DNA of 64,000 nt from Lacipirellula parvula (GTDB lineage Bacteria; Planctomycetota; Planctomycetia; Pirellulales; Lacipirellulaceae): positions 1,116,001 through 1,180,000 of the forward strand of contig NZ_AP021861.1 in assembly GCF_009177095.1 (NCBI RefSeq). The letters run 5' to 3'. Below are positions 23,985 through 33,194 of the stretch, one piece after another. The notes beneath the pieces were generated by a model that did no database searches, was not told the DNA's origin, and was given only the letters and a program-made list of their open reading frames with translations. Both the position numbers and the translations under genes were made by a program. Position 1 is the stretch's first letter, and the number at the start of each line of letters is the position of its first letter.

Positions 23985-24629
23985 CTACACCGATTCGATA
24001 TACATCCCCCGCCGGCGGCGTTCTTTGCGGCGGGCATCGTCGATCAGCGACGCGACTTGGCGGACGTTCTCGATCCCCTGGATCATGAATTCCGGCGTCG
24101 AGGCGTCGCTCGAGCGCAGGCGGATCGAGCCGATTTTCAGCATCCGCTCGACGGGGCCTTGGACGACGCCGACGTCGTCGATGTCGATCGTTTCGATGCG
24201 GTCGACTTCGCGCCACAGCAGGCCGCGCTCGTGGATGAAGCGTTGGTTCGTGAGGTAGTAGTGAAGGCTGAGCTGCAGGTAGAGGAGCCGCAGGACGAGC
24301 GCAATCCAGACGAGCACGATGGCGCCGGCGGCGATCGCCCACGCGCCGCCGGTGAAGCTAGCAAAGAAGCCGATGACGATGATAACGAGCGTGAACGCCC
24401 CGCCGGCGATCCAGGCGCCGAGCATCGCGAGCTTCGAGAATTGGCCCTGCCACAACACTTCCTCTTGGTCCTCCCCCGCCGTGGGGGGAACTGCAGCCCG
24501 CGGCCGCTTCGCGGCGGCGGGCCCGCCGGCTGCCGCTGGTTGGTCGACGGAGGAGCTGATCGCGACGCCGCACTTGTGGCAGAAGGCGGCTTCGGCGGGA
24601 AGCTCCGCGGCGCAGGCAGGGCATTTCAT
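23985..24629 (-). CDS. Zinc-ribbon membrane protein with bacterial PH domain
   Basis: A 214-residue protein. It opens with a zinc ribbon (CPAC...FCHKCG, four Cys), followed by a Pro/Ala linker. Two transmembrane helices come next (LGAWIAGGAFTLVIIVIGFF and AIAAGAIVLVWIALVLRLLY). The C-terminal bacterial PH-like domain contains YYLTNQRFIHERGLLWREVD and IGSIRLRSSDASTPEF, the usual layout of YdbT/bPH2 proteins. It sits in the membrane with the PH domain inside the cell. Its role is unknown; such proteins often sense membrane or stress states. Divergent from nrdR. Confidence 0.85.
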   Translation of the reverse strand: MKCPACAAELPAEAAFCHKCGVAISSSVDQPAAAGGPAAAKRPRAAVPPTAGEDQEEVLWQGQFSKLAMLGAWIAGGAFTLVIIVIGFFASFTGGAWAIAAGAIVLVWIALVLRLLYLQLSLHYYLTNQRFIHERGLLWREVDRIETIDIDDVGVVQGPVERMLKIGSIRLRSSDASTPEFMIQGIENVRQVASLIDDARRKERRRRGMYIESV

Positions 24630-24930
24630 CGGCGGGGAATCCTCGCGGGAAGCGGCTGAAGGGTAGCGGCCGGACGATGGAACACGGCGGCCTGCGGATC
24701 GGGGGAGCGGCGAGCATTATAGCGGTCGGCCGCAGCGGCGCAGAGAGTCGCGGAGCGGCTCTGCGAGGCGACGCGGCGGGTACACCGGGAACGCTGTGCC
24801 AGCGATTCTGCGGGGTATTCGCCGGCGGGCGGTACAGCTTGCCAGCACTGCTCCTCGGTTTGTCGAAATGTGCCGCCCTCCCCTCGACGGCGCCGTGGAC
24901 GAGGCGCGCGCCTGGTGTATGATGGCGACC
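24630..24930. other. Divergent intergenic region, PH-domain gene / nrdR
   Basis: It must hold both promoters. No repeat pair, RNA gene or clear NrdR box is visible. Confidence 0.45.
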
Positions 24931-25401
24931 ATGAAATGCCCCTTCTGTCGCATCGACAACGATCGTGTGATTGACTCGCGGGCTTGCCAGGATGGCTTCT
25001 CGATCCGTCGGCGGCGGGAATGCCTTTCTTGCAAGCGGCGGTACACCACGTACGAGCGGATCGAAGAGACCGCCATCAAGGTGGTGAAGAAGGATGGCTC
25101 GCGCGTTCCCTTCTCGCGCGACAAAATCAAAGGGGGCCTCGAACGCGCCTGCTGGAAGCGGCCGATTAGCGACCGCGACATCGAACGCACGGTGGCCGCG
25201 ATTGAGAACGACGTTTATACGACGTTCGACAGCGAGATCGAGAGCCATCGGCTCGGCGAGTTGGTGATGGACCACTTGCGAGATCTCGATCCGGTGGCGT
25301 TCGTCCGCTTCGCGAGCGTCTATCGCCAATTCGCCGACGCGGGCGATTTCTTCGACGAATTGCGGCCATTTCTTACCGAAGCGCGGAAGACGCCGCGCTA
25401 A
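24931..25401 (+). CDS. nrdR: Transcriptional repressor NrdR
   Basis: A 156-residue protein starting MKCPFC at ATG 24931 (two in-frame ATGs lie just upstream, but the family starts here). The zinc ribbon uses CPFC and CLSC with the typical RVIDSR and SIRRRRECLSCKRRYTTYER segments. The ATP-cone domain follows (VVKKDGSRVPFSRDKIKGGL, then DRDIERTVAAIENDVY) and ends with VAFVRFASVYRQFADAGDF. NrdR represses ribonucleotide reductase genes when dATP is high. No nrd gene is in the window. Length and motifs are normal. Confidence 0.95.
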   Translation: MKCPFCRIDNDRVIDSRACQDGFSIRRRRECLSCKRRYTTYERIEETAIKVVKKDGSRVPFSRDKIKGGLERACWKRPISDRDIERTVAAIENDVYTTFDSEIESHRLGELVMDHLRDLDPVAFVRFASVYRQFADAGDFFDELRPFLTEARKTPR

Positions 25402-25484
25402 TCGACAGGCTCCGCGGTGCTGGTTGAGGCCGACGCCCGTGCGCTGGTAGCATGGCGTGCTGCGAGTCCCCTGCCCTTTCCCGT

Positions 25485-25556
25485 ATTCCTTTGCGCCTTC
25501 GCGCCTTTGCGTGAGACAATCTTGATTTAGATCTCACGCAAAGGCGCAAAGGAAAT
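25485..25556. repeat. Inverted repeat with iterated TTYGCGCC arms, copy 2 (family C)
   Basis: The left arm 25485-25515 (TTCC, TTTGCGCC, TTCGCGCC, TTTGCGTG) and the right arm 25533-25556 are reverse complements apart from one missing unit. It ends 27 bases before the mutS start, so it would lie in the mutS leader or promoter. Copy 1 is at 9850-9936. Confidence 0.9.
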
Positions 25557-25583
25557 GCAATAACTCAGAAGCGAAATAGTTCG

Positions 25584-28310
25584 ATGGCTCTCTCTCCGAT
25601 GATGCAGCAGTATCACGACGCCAAGCAGGTGGCGGGTGATGCGATTTTGCTGTTTCGGATGGGAGACTTCTACGAGCTGTTTCACGAGGATGCGAAAACT
25701 TGTGCGCGGGAGTTGGGACTGTCGCTCACCAGCCGCGACAAGGGTGAAAACCCGATCCCGATGGCGGGATTTCCGCACCACCAGCTTGACCAGTATTTGG
25801 CGAAGCTGATCGCCCGCGGATTTCGGGCCGCCGTCTGCGAACAGATGGAAGATCCCAAGCAGGCGAAGGGGATCGTCAAACGCGAGGTCGCACGGATCGT
25901 GAGCCGCGGGACGGTGACCGACGATTCGCTGCTGGAACCGTCGACGGCGAACTTCCTGCTGGCACTGGCGGCGAGCCCGACGAAGGACGCCTGCGGGTTG
26001 GCGTGGGTCGACGTGTCGACCGGGCGGTTCGAGGCGACCGTGACGACCGCGGAACGGCTCGGCGACGAACTCGCTCGCGTGGCGCCGGTGGAAATTCTGG
26101 TTCGCGAGGATGCGGGAGAGTTGCCGGGGGAGTGGTGCGAAGGGCGGATGATCACGCGGCGGCCGACGTGGGCCTTCAGCCGTGAGGCGGGCGACGACGC
26201 GCTGACGCGGCACTTTGGCGCCCACTCGCTCGACGGGTTCGGTTTTACCGACGACGACGGCCCGGCGATCCAGGCCGCGGGGGCGGTGCTCGACTATCTC
26301 AACGAAACGCAGAAGACCTCGCTGGGGCATATCGATCGGCTGATTCCCTACCGCCGCGAGACGCGACTGGAAATCGATCAAGCGACGCGACGGAGTTTGG
26401 AAATCAGCCAAACGATCCGCGATGGGCGGCGCGAGGGTTCGCTGCTCGGCGTGATGGATCGGACCGTCACCTCGATGGGCGCTCGGCTGCTGGGCGAATG
26501 GCTGGCGGCGCCGCTCACTGACGTGGCGGCGATTGATTCACGACTTGATGCTGTGGGCGAGTTGCACGCCGATCCGTCGTTTACCGGCGACCTGCGCGAG
26601 GCGCTCCGTTCGATTTACGACATCGAACGACTGCTGGCCCGCGTGACGACTGGTCGCGCGACGCCGCGAGATCTCAGCTTCGTCGCCAGGACGCTCCGCT
26701 GCTTGCCGGTGGTGAAGGCGAAGCTAACGGGGCGAAAGTCGGCGCGGCTGTCGCAGTTGGAAGAGCGGATCGACCTGTGCGGCGACGTGCGGGAGAAGCT
26801 GGAGACGGCGCTCGCCGACGATTGTCCGCTGAACGCCCGCGACGGCGGCTTCGTGCGGCCTGGCTTTCATGCGGAACTCGACGAGCAGCGTGAGCTTTCC
26901 AAGGGTGGCAAGCAGTGGATCGCCGCCTATCAGGCCGAGGCGATCGAGCGGACCGGCATCGCGTCGATGAAGGTCGGGTTTAACAACGTCTTCGGCTACT
27001 ACCTCGAAATTACTCACGCCCATCGCGACAAGATTCCGGCCGACTTCATCCGCAAGCAGACGTTGAAGAATGCCGAACGGTATGTGACTCCGGAGCTGAA
27101 GGTTCACGAAGAGAAGGTCCTCGCCGCGGAAGAGCGGGCGAAGGATATCGAGTACGACTTGTTCGTCGAGCTGCGCGAGACGGTTGCCGCGGCCGCGCGG
27201 CGGATTCTGGCGACGGCCGATGCGCTGGCGGAAATCGACGTGCTGGCGGGGCTGGCGGAACTGGCGCGGTCGCGCAATTACTGCCGGCCGACGATCGTTG
27301 CCGAGCCGCGGTTGGAACTGATCGCGGGGCGGCACCCGGTGCTCGATGCGACCGAGGCGGCGGGGACGTTTGTGCCGAACGATACGAGCTGCGAGGGACG
27401 AGTCGCGAGTCGCGAGTTGGAACCAGCAGGCGCCGAACTTCCTCCTAATAACTCGCACCCCGCCACTCGCCACTCGATACTCTTGATTACCGGCCCCAAC
27501 ATGGCTGGTAAGAGTACCTACATCCGGCAGACGGCGTTGTTGCAGTTGATGGCGCAGGTCGGCAGCTTTGTGCCGGCGAAGAGTGCGACGGTGGGCGTCG
27601 CCGATCGGATCTTCGCCCGCGTCGGAGCCAGCGATGATTTGGCCCGCGGCCGTAGTACGTTCATGGTCGAGATGACCGAGACGGCGCGGATTCTCAACAC
27701 GGCCACCGCGCGGAGCCTCGTGATTCTCGACGAGATTGGCCGCGGCACGAGCACCTACGACGGGCTGTCGCTCGCGTGGGCAGTGGTCGAGCATTTGCAC
27801 GATCAGATTGGTTGCCGGACGCTCTTTGCGACGCACTATCACGAATTGACGCAACTGGCGAAGGAGTTGCCGCAGTTAGCGAACTTCAACGTCGCGGTTC
27901 GCGAGTGGCAGGACCAAGTGGTGTTCTTGCACCAGATTATCCCCGGGGCGGCGGAGAAGAGCTTCGGCATTCATGTCGCGCAGCTGGCCGGCGTGCCGCG
28001 GGAAGTGAATCAGCGGGCGGAGCAGATTCTTGCGAGCCTGGAGAAGGGCTCCGCCGCGGCGAGCCAAAATCGGGCCGAGGACGTAGAACTAACGCGCGTC
28101 GACGGTTCGCACGCGGGGGCGAACGGCGTGAAACGCGGACGGCGTCGCGCGGGGGCCCAACTGCAGATGACGTTGTTCGAAGCGGCCGAGCATCCGCTGC
28201 TCGAACTCATTCGCGGCGTCGATCTCGACGCGACCAGCCCGCGCGACGCGATGAAGTTAATCGATCACTGGCAGGAGCAACTGCTGGCCGAAGCCAACGG
28301 ATCTGCTTAG
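25584..28310 (+). CDS. mutS: DNA mismatch repair protein MutS with in-frame repeat insertion
   Basis: A 908-residue MutS. Residues 29-31 are the mismatch-reading Phe-x-Glu (GDFYELF). Connector, core and clamp domains follow (VGFNNVFGYYLEITHAH). The ATPase has Walker A GPNMAGKST at 637-645, the Walker B region LVILDEIGRGTSTYDG, and FATHYHELTQL. Between FVPND (about residue 600) and ILLITGPNM, where MutS proteins normally have only a few residues, there are roughly 25 extra residues (GRVASRELEPAGAEL...NNSHPATRHS). They are encoded by an inverted repeat at 27399-27476. The frame is kept. The insertion lies in the loop just before the P-loop strand, so the protein may still work. A family C repeat lies just upstream. 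Confidence 0.95.
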   Translation: MALSPMMQQYHDAKQVAGDAILLFRMGDFYELFHEDAKTCARELGLSLTSRDKGENPIPMAGFPHHQLDQYLAKLIARGFRAAVCEQMEDPKQAKGIVKREVARIVSRGTVTDDSLLEPSTANFLLALAASPTKDACGLAWVDVSTGRFEATVTTAERLGDELARVAPVEILVREDAGELPGEWCEGRMITRRPTWAFSREAGDDALTRHFGAHSLDGFGFTDDDGPAIQAAGAVLDYLNETQKTSLGHIDRLIPYRRETRLEIDQATRRSLEISQTIRDGRREGSLLGVMDRTVTSMGARLLGEWLAAPLTDVAAIDSRLDAVGELHADPSFTGDLREALRSIYDIERLLARVTTGRATPRDLSFVARTLRCLPVVKAKLTGRKSARLSQLEERIDLCGDVREKLETALADDCPLNARDGGFVRPGFHAELDEQRELSKGGKQWIAAYQAEAIERTGIASMKVGFNNVFGYYLEITHAHRDKIPADFIRKQTLKNAERYVTPELKVHEEKVLAAEERAKDIEYDLFVELRETVAAAARRILATADALAEIDVLAGLAELARSRNYCRPTIVAEPRLELIAGRHPVLDATEAAGTFVPNDTSCEGRVASRELEPAGAELPPNNSHPATRHSILLITGPNMAGKSTYIRQTALLQLMAQVGSFVPAKSATVGVADRIFARVGASDDLARGRSTFMVEMTETARILNTATARSLVILDEIGRGTSTYDGLSLAWAVVEHLHDQIGCRTLFATHYHELTQLAKELPQLANFNVAVREWQDQVVFLHQIIPGAAEKSFGIHVAQLAGVPREVNQRAEQILASLEKGSAAASQNRAEDVELTRVDGSHAGANGVKRGRRRAGAQLQMTLFEAAEHPLLELIRGVDLDATSPRDAMKLIDHWQEQLLAEANGSA
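27399..27476. repeat. Heptamer-iterated inverted repeat inside mutS (family E)
   Basis: The left arm 27399-27418 is CGAGTCG, CGAGTCG, CGAGTT. The right arm 27450-27476, reversed, is CGAGTGG, CGAGTGG, CGGGGTG, CGAGTT. The intervening 31 bases are unrelated. It encodes residues 606-631 of MutS without a stop or frameshift. The same heptamers occur unpaired at 13879-13906 after der. Confidence 0.88.
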
Positions 28311-28338
28311 CCTGTCGGAACTCTCACGGAAGACGACC

Positions 28339-30033
28339 ATGTCACGGCGCCTCGCGACTCTGCTGCTGGCCGCTGTCGCGGCGGCAGCCTTGAACTGTGC
28401 CATTGCCGTCGCCGGCGGCGGACCGCAGAACGTGGCGCTGCTGGTCAATTCGAACGATCCCGATTCGCTGGCGGTCGCGAACTGCTACATCGAATTGCGG
28501 CAGATCCCGGCGACCAACGTCGTTTACATCCCGTGGAAAGGGGACGATCGCAGCACTTCGGGGGTGCTGTTTCGCGATTCGATCATGAAGCCGGCGCTTG
28601 CGGAGCTAGAGCAGCGAGGCGTGCTGCCGCAGATCGACTGCATCGCGTTCAGCAGCGGGTTTCCCTATCTGATCGACTGCGCGCGGATGTGGCCGAACGA
28701 GCAGTTCCCGAAGACCTCGCGACCGGTGACGTCGCTCACGTCGGCAGCGTACCTTTCCCAGTTCTTGTTCGCGGAGCGGAAGGAGATGTTCCTGGGCAAC
28801 GTGAATCTGTATTACGCGCCGACGGTCGCCGGTAAAACGAAGTCGCGGGCGTTCTCGGCGAGCGAAGGCTGGGGGCCGAACGGTCCCGAACCTGGCGGGT
28901 TGAAGTATTACCTCTCGACGGCGCTCGGCATTACGCATGGTCAGGGAAACACTGTGGATGAGGTGATCGCGTCGCTGCGCCGTTCGAAAGGGGCCGATGG
29001 CGCCAATTATCGCGGCACCATTTACTACATGGCGAACAACAACGTCCGCTCGAAGGTTCGCGACGCGGGCTATCGCGACGCGGTGGCGGAATTGGCGGCG
29101 CTTGGCGTGAGGGGCGTCGTCGACCAGGGGACGGCGCCGTTGGCGAAACTCGACGTCGCGGGGCTGACGACGGGGACGCCCCACCTGTTGCTGCGCGATT
29201 CGGGGAGCACGATTTTGCCGGGCGCTTTGGTCGACAACCTGACGAGCGCCGGCGGGCAGATGATGCTGCGCGAAGAAGTGAATCCGCAAACGCGGATCAG
29301 CGAGTTCATTCGGCTTGGCGCCGCCGGGGCGTCGGGAACGGTGTGCGAGCCGTTCGCGCTGGCGGCGAAGTTTCCGTCGCCGGCGTTGCATGTGCACTAT
29401 GCCCGCGGCTGCTCGCTGGCGGAATCGTACTATCAGTCGGTGGCGGCGCCATGCCACTTGCTGATTATTGGCGATCCGCTTTGCCATCCATGGGCGAAGA
29501 CGCCGAAGGTGAGCTTGCCCGGCTTTGACGTGACGACGCCGCTGAAGGGCACCGTCACGCTGACGCCGTCGGCCGCGTATCCCGACAGTCGCCAGGCGAG
29601 CCGGTTTGAGGCGATCGTCGACGGCGTGCGGACCGCGACGGCGAATCCGGGGCAACCGCTCACGATCGATACGACGAAGCTAGTCGACGGCTGGCATGAT
29701 CTGTGGGTCGTGGCCGTCGACAACACGCCGATCGCGGTGCAGGGAGGCTGGGTGGGCGTCGTCGAGGTTCGCAACGGAAAGGGTTCCGTCTTGCTGAGCG
29801 TCGTGACGCCGTCGGTGGGGATCGACGAGTCGGTCGTTCTGAAAGTAACGGCGACGCAGAAGGGGGACGTCGAGGTGTTCCAGAACAGCGAGTCGCTGGC
29901 GACCGTCGCGGGCGGCGAGGGAGAGGTTTCCATTCCGGCGAAGACGCTGGGCCGCGGCAAGGTGAAGCTGACGGCGATCCAGGCGGGGACGCCGGGAATT
30001 CGCTCGCGGTCCCTCACGGTGGAGATTCGGTAG
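28339..30033 (+). CDS. Secreted TIGR03790-like protein
   Basis: A 564-residue protein with a signal peptide (SRRLATLLLAAVAAAALNCA...AVAG). The N-terminal half matches the pattern I associate with the TIGR03790 family: VALLVNSNDPDSLAVANCY, then LRQIPATNVVYIPW, IDCIAFSSGFPYLID and HLLIIGDPLCHPWA. The C-terminal part (from about 395) consists of two beta-sandwich-like segments (TVTLTPSAAYPDSRQASRFE; ITPSVGIDESVVLKV-like). No biochemical function is known to me. It follows mutS by 28 bases on the same strand but is unlikely to be functionally linked to it. Convergent with the sulfatase at 30128. Confidence 0.8.
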   Translation: MSRRLATLLLAAVAAAALNCAIAVAGGGPQNVALLVNSNDPDSLAVANCYIELRQIPATNVVYIPWKGDDRSTSGVLFRDSIMKPALAELEQRGVLPQIDCIAFSSGFPYLIDCARMWPNEQFPKTSRPVTSLTSAAYLSQFLFAERKEMFLGNVNLYYAPTVAGKTKSRAFSASEGWGPNGPEPGGLKYYLSTALGITHGQGNTVDEVIASLRRSKGADGANYRGTIYYMANNNVRSKVRDAGYRDAVAELAALGVRGVVDQGTAPLAKLDVAGLTTGTPHLLLRDSGSTILPGALVDNLTSAGGQMMLREEVNPQTRISEFIRLGAAGASGTVCEPFALAAKFPSPALHVHYARGCSLAESYYQSVAAPCHLLIIGDPLCHPWAKTPKVSLPGFDVTTPLKGTVTLTPSAAYPDSRQASRFEAIVDGVRTATANPGQPLTIDTTKLVDGWHDLWVVAVDNTPIAVQGGWVGVVEVRNGKGSVLLSVVTPSVGIDESVVLKVTATQKGDVEVFQNSESLATVAGGEGEVSIPAKTLGRGKVKLTAIQAGTPGIRSRSLTVEIR

Positions 30034-30060
30034 CAAATCGCCGCATCCGCGCACGAAAAT

Positions 30061-30087
30061 GGCGGCCCCAACGTGGTCGGGGCCGCC
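30061..30087. terminator. Hairpin between convergent genes, probable bidirectional terminator
   Basis: GGCGGCCCC-aacgtggtc-GGGGCCGCC, a perfect 9-bp GC stem. The minus-strand reading is followed by ATTTTC. It lies 28 bases after the TIGR03790-like gene and 41 before the end of the sulfatase gene. Confidence 0.65.
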
Positions 30088-30127
30088 ATCACGATGCTTG
30101 CCGTCTGTCCAATCGCAGACGTTTTCG

Positions 30128-33100
30128 TTACGCGGTCTGCCGACGACGGGCTGCCCAGCCAGCCACGGCGGCGATCGCCAGGAGCGACGCTGCCGCAGGC
30201 TCCGGCACCGTGGCCGAGGCCGCCGTCGTCGCGACGGGGCCAGTTCCGAAGGTTTGTTGCCAGACCAGGAAGTCGGCCCCGTCGGTGACGCCGTCGCCGT
30301 TGGCGTCGCCAGCCGTCGTGGTTCCGAAGGCGCCCTTCCAGATGACGAGGTCGTCGTTGTTCACGTAGCCGTCGTTGTTGAAGTCAGCGTCGTTGGGCGT
30401 GAGATTAAGCGCCGTCAGCACGCGGAACTGCAACGCATCGTCGCCTGCCACGCTCAGGTTGAAGGTGATCGTGCGATGGTCGGCGGAAATCGTGACCTGA
30501 TTCGCCGGGTCGAAGGCGACCCCGCGATTGGCCGCTTGTCCGTAGTTGCCAAAGCCGCCGACGATTTTGTCGGAGAGAGCCAGCGTGCCGACGTTGGTAA
30601 TCAAACCGATGATGTCGTCGGAGAAGGTGACCGACCCGACGATTTGCTTCATCGTGCCGACTTCGTTGCCTTGCGGATCGAAGTTCAGCATGTAGCTGAC
30701 GTACTCGGCGTTTTGGGCCAGCACGCCGCTGGAGAAGCCGTTGTTGGCCGAGTTGTTTTCGCCGGGAGTGACGATGGCGTCGACGCTGAGCGCTTGCAGG
30801 AGTCGTCCCCGCGTCTCCTGAGAGACTTGCATTCCGGCCGATTCCGACATCCCCAGCGAGAGATCGGTGGGCCGTGCGCCGGGAACGGCGGCTTGACCGC
30901 TCACGCCTTGAACGCGGTAGCCGGCCGCGTCGAACTTGGCGTTGTACATGCTGGCGACGTTGGCTGCGGTGACCGCGTAGTTAGCGAAGCGCATCTCGGC
31001 GATCTGGCCGCGGAAGCCGCCGAGGAACGGCCGCGGGCCAGTGCCGCCGTTACCGCCGACGTTGTTCGAAGAATAGCCGCGGGCGTTGCCGAGGCCGGCT
31101 TCGTCGAGCCCGTCCCAATTGACCGTACCGGCGGCGCCCGCGATGCCGGCGATGTGGGTAAAGAGGGCGCCGTTGATGTAGAGATCGAGGTAGCGATTTG
31201 CCGGGTCGTCCGAAATGACGGCCGTCACTTCCATGAACCGTTTGGTCGGGTTGTCGAAGACGTCGAGCTTGCCGGTGGCGGTCAGGCTGACGTCGCCCTG
31301 CCCGAGCACCCGAACGCGAACGTCGTTGAACACGCCGTCGCCGTCGGCGTCGCCGATCGACATCGACATGCCGGCTGAATTTCCATCGCCGGTTTCGAAG
31401 ACGAGTTGGTTGCGATCCATCGCGTCGATTTTGAGCCACATGCTCAGCGTCGCCGAGTTGTCTTTGTCGTAGGGGCTATTCGCCTTCGGGTCGGAGACGC
31501 GGAAGAAGGGACGGAACATGTAGTCGTTGCCGTCGAACTTGTAGGCGTCGTGGGCCAGATTCGGTTGGAGCGGAGTCGTCGCGACGAGCTTCGCGTCATA
31601 GGCCGGATTGTGGGGCTGGTTGTGAACGGCGTCCCAGGTTTCGCTGCGGAAGTCTTTCACCCGCGTGGTCGAGCGCCACTGCGTCGGGTATTCGCCGCGT
31701 TGGCTGGCGTTCCAGGTGAACATGACGGGGTCGGTGTCGCGTTGCGGCATCGAGGCGTCGACGCCGGTGAGCCAATTGTCCAACTTGCCGAGCATTTGCT
31801 GCACCTTCTGCGGCATTTGCGAGGCAAGGTTTAGCGGCGAATTGACGTTCGTGCTTTCCGTCGGGTTGGCGGCGATGTTGAAGAGCATGATTTGCTCAGG
31901 ATTGCCGCTCTCGGCATAGATCTTAATGAGCTTGTAATCGCCGTCGCGGATCGCCGACATCGGCGTGGCGTTGTCGGAGTAGTGGGGAATGTGGAAGAAC
32001 AACTCGCCGTTGGCCCCGAACGCCCGTTGCAGCGGCACGCCGCCCGGCAACTGGCCGTTATTGTGGAGGACCGGCAGGATCGAGGCGCTTTCGAGCATGG
32101 GGTCGAGCGGCGCCGTGATGCCGGCGATTTCCGAGGCGGTAGCGAAGAGATCCATGCCGACGGTGGGGACGCTGCTCGTGGAGTTCGGCGCGATGCCGGG
32201 CCCCCTGACGATGAACGGCACGCGCAAGCCGCCTTCGTAGATGTTGCCTTTGCCGCCGATCAGCGGCTCGTTGAATCGCGCCGAGGCGTTGCCGCCGTTG
32301 TCGGAGGTGAAGAAGACGTAGGTGTTGTCGGAGAGTCCCTGCGCATCCAAATTATCGAGCACCTGGCCGACCATGGCGTCCAATTCGAACGTGTCGGCGG
32401 CCAACTGGTCCGACTTGTGGCGAGCGCCTTTCGCTTTGTTTTGGAAGTACTGGAACGTCGACTGTCGGTACTCGTACGGAGCATGCGACGCGCTGGGCGC
32501 CAGCAGCATGAAGAAGGGCTTGTCTTGCGAGGCCTGGTCGTTGATGTAGGCGTTCGCGCGATTGGCCGTGCTGAACAACTTGTGCGGATCTTCGCCGGCC
32601 GGGGCGTACCCGTTCAGGAAGAAGTCGTACAAATCGAAGCCATATTCGGTCGGCGTCGCTCCGACGTGATCCTTGCGGATCATCGCGGTGCCGTAGTCGG
32701 GGGTCTTCGCTTTCAGCCAATCGGCGACCGTCTTGTTTTCATCCAACTTGTACATGGGCAGGACGCCGGTGAGTTCGTGCCCGGAGTAGACGGCGTCGGG
32801 GAACAACGTGTAGTCGATGACGTTGTTCATTTGATTCTGGGCGGGACTTTTGCCGGTCAGCAGCGCGATCTTGCCGGGCGAGCACATCGGCTGGCCGTAA
32901 GCGTTGGAGAACCGCATGCCTTGCGAGGCGAGCCGTTCGAGATTGGGAGTTTCGTGGTAGTCGCTTTTGGAGAAAGGAATGTTCGGGTCCATTTGGACCG
33001 ACGTCTGCGTCCAACCGATGTCATCGCCGAGGATGAACAAGATATTCGGTTTCGACGAGGCGGCGAACGCCTGCAACGGGCAGGCGAGAACAAGTGCGCC

Positions 33101-33151
33101 GACAGTCATTGTCGTACGTCGAAGCCAGACGAAAGGCATGCACCGCTTCAT
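30128..33151 (-). CDS. Giant sulfatase-like protein with LamG-like, dockerin-like and PEP-CTERM regions; Arg of sulfatase motif replaced
   Basis: A 1007-residue protein. A signal peptide (TMTVGALVLACPLQAFAASS) leads into an arylsulfatase-type domain, KPNILFILGDDIGW, with metal-binding Asp43-Asp44. The formylglycine signature reads C90-S-P-G-K94 followed by IALLTG: the Cys is present but the Arg of CxPxR is Lys. Later sulfatase parts (SDNGGNASARFNEPLIGGKG, GGLRVPFIVRGPGIA) are intact. Residues about 560-750 look like a LamG/concanavalin domain. The dockerin-like repeats are DADFNNDGYVNNDDLVIWKG and GDANGDGVTDGADFLVW. The C-terminus is VPEPAAASLLAIAAVAGWAA plus RRRQTA. It is a paralogue of the gene at 33359, probably surface-anchored. 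Confidence 0.9.
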   Translation of the reverse strand: MKRCMPFVWLRRTTMTVGALVLACPLQAFAASSKPNILFILGDDIGWTQTSVQMDPNIPFSKSDYHETPNLERLASQGMRFSNAYGQPMCSPGKIALLTGKSPAQNQMNNVIDYTLFPDAVYSGHELTGVLPMYKLDENKTVADWLKAKTPDYGTAMIRKDHVGATPTEYGFDLYDFFLNGYAPAGEDPHKLFSTANRANAYINDQASQDKPFFMLLAPSASHAPYEYRQSTFQYFQNKAKGARHKSDQLAADTFELDAMVGQVLDNLDAQGLSDNTYVFFTSDNGGNASARFNEPLIGGKGNIYEGGLRVPFIVRGPGIAPNSTSSVPTVGMDLFATASEIAGITAPLDPMLESASILPVLHNNGQLPGGVPLQRAFGANGELFFHIPHYSDNATPMSAIRDGDYKLIKIYAESGNPEQIMLFNIAANPTESTNVNSPLNLASQMPQKVQQMLGKLDNWLTGVDASMPQRDTDPVMFTWNASQRGEYPTQWRSTTRVKDFRSETWDAVHNQPHNPAYDAKLVATTPLQPNLAHDAYKFDGNDYMFRPFFRVSDPKANSPYDKDNSATLSMWLKIDAMDRNQLVFETGDGNSAGMSMSIGDADGDGVFNDVRVRVLGQGDVSLTATGKLDVFDNPTKRFMEVTAVISDDPANRYLDLYINGALFTHIAGIAGAAGTVNWDGLDEAGLGNARGYSSNNVGGNGGTGPRPFLGGFRGQIAEMRFANYAVTAANVASMYNAKFDAAGYRVQGVSGQAAVPGARPTDLSLGMSESAGMQVSQETRGRLLQALSVDAIVTPGENNSANNGFSSGVLAQNAEYVSYMLNFDPQGNEVGTMKQIVGSVTFSDDIIGLITNVGTLALSDKIVGGFGNYGQAANRGVAFDPANQVTISADHRTITFNLSVAGDDALQFRVLTALNLTPNDADFNNDGYVNNDDLVIWKGAFGTTTAGDANGDGVTDGADFLVWQQTFGTGPVATTAASATVPEPAAASLLAIAAVAGWAARRRQTA

Positions 33152-33175
33152 ATGGTTCTAGAATTCTTGGTCTGA

Positions 33176-33194
33176 GACTAACGGGCCGTTAGTC
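33176..33194. promoter_or_regulatory. Operator-like palindrome upstream of the sulfatase gene
   Basis: GACTAACGG-G-CCGTTAGTC: perfect 9-base arms around a single base, 24 bases upstream of the ATG at 33151. It could bind a dimeric regulator or form a small hairpin in the leader. No second copy was found upstream of the paralogue. Confidence 0.4.
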
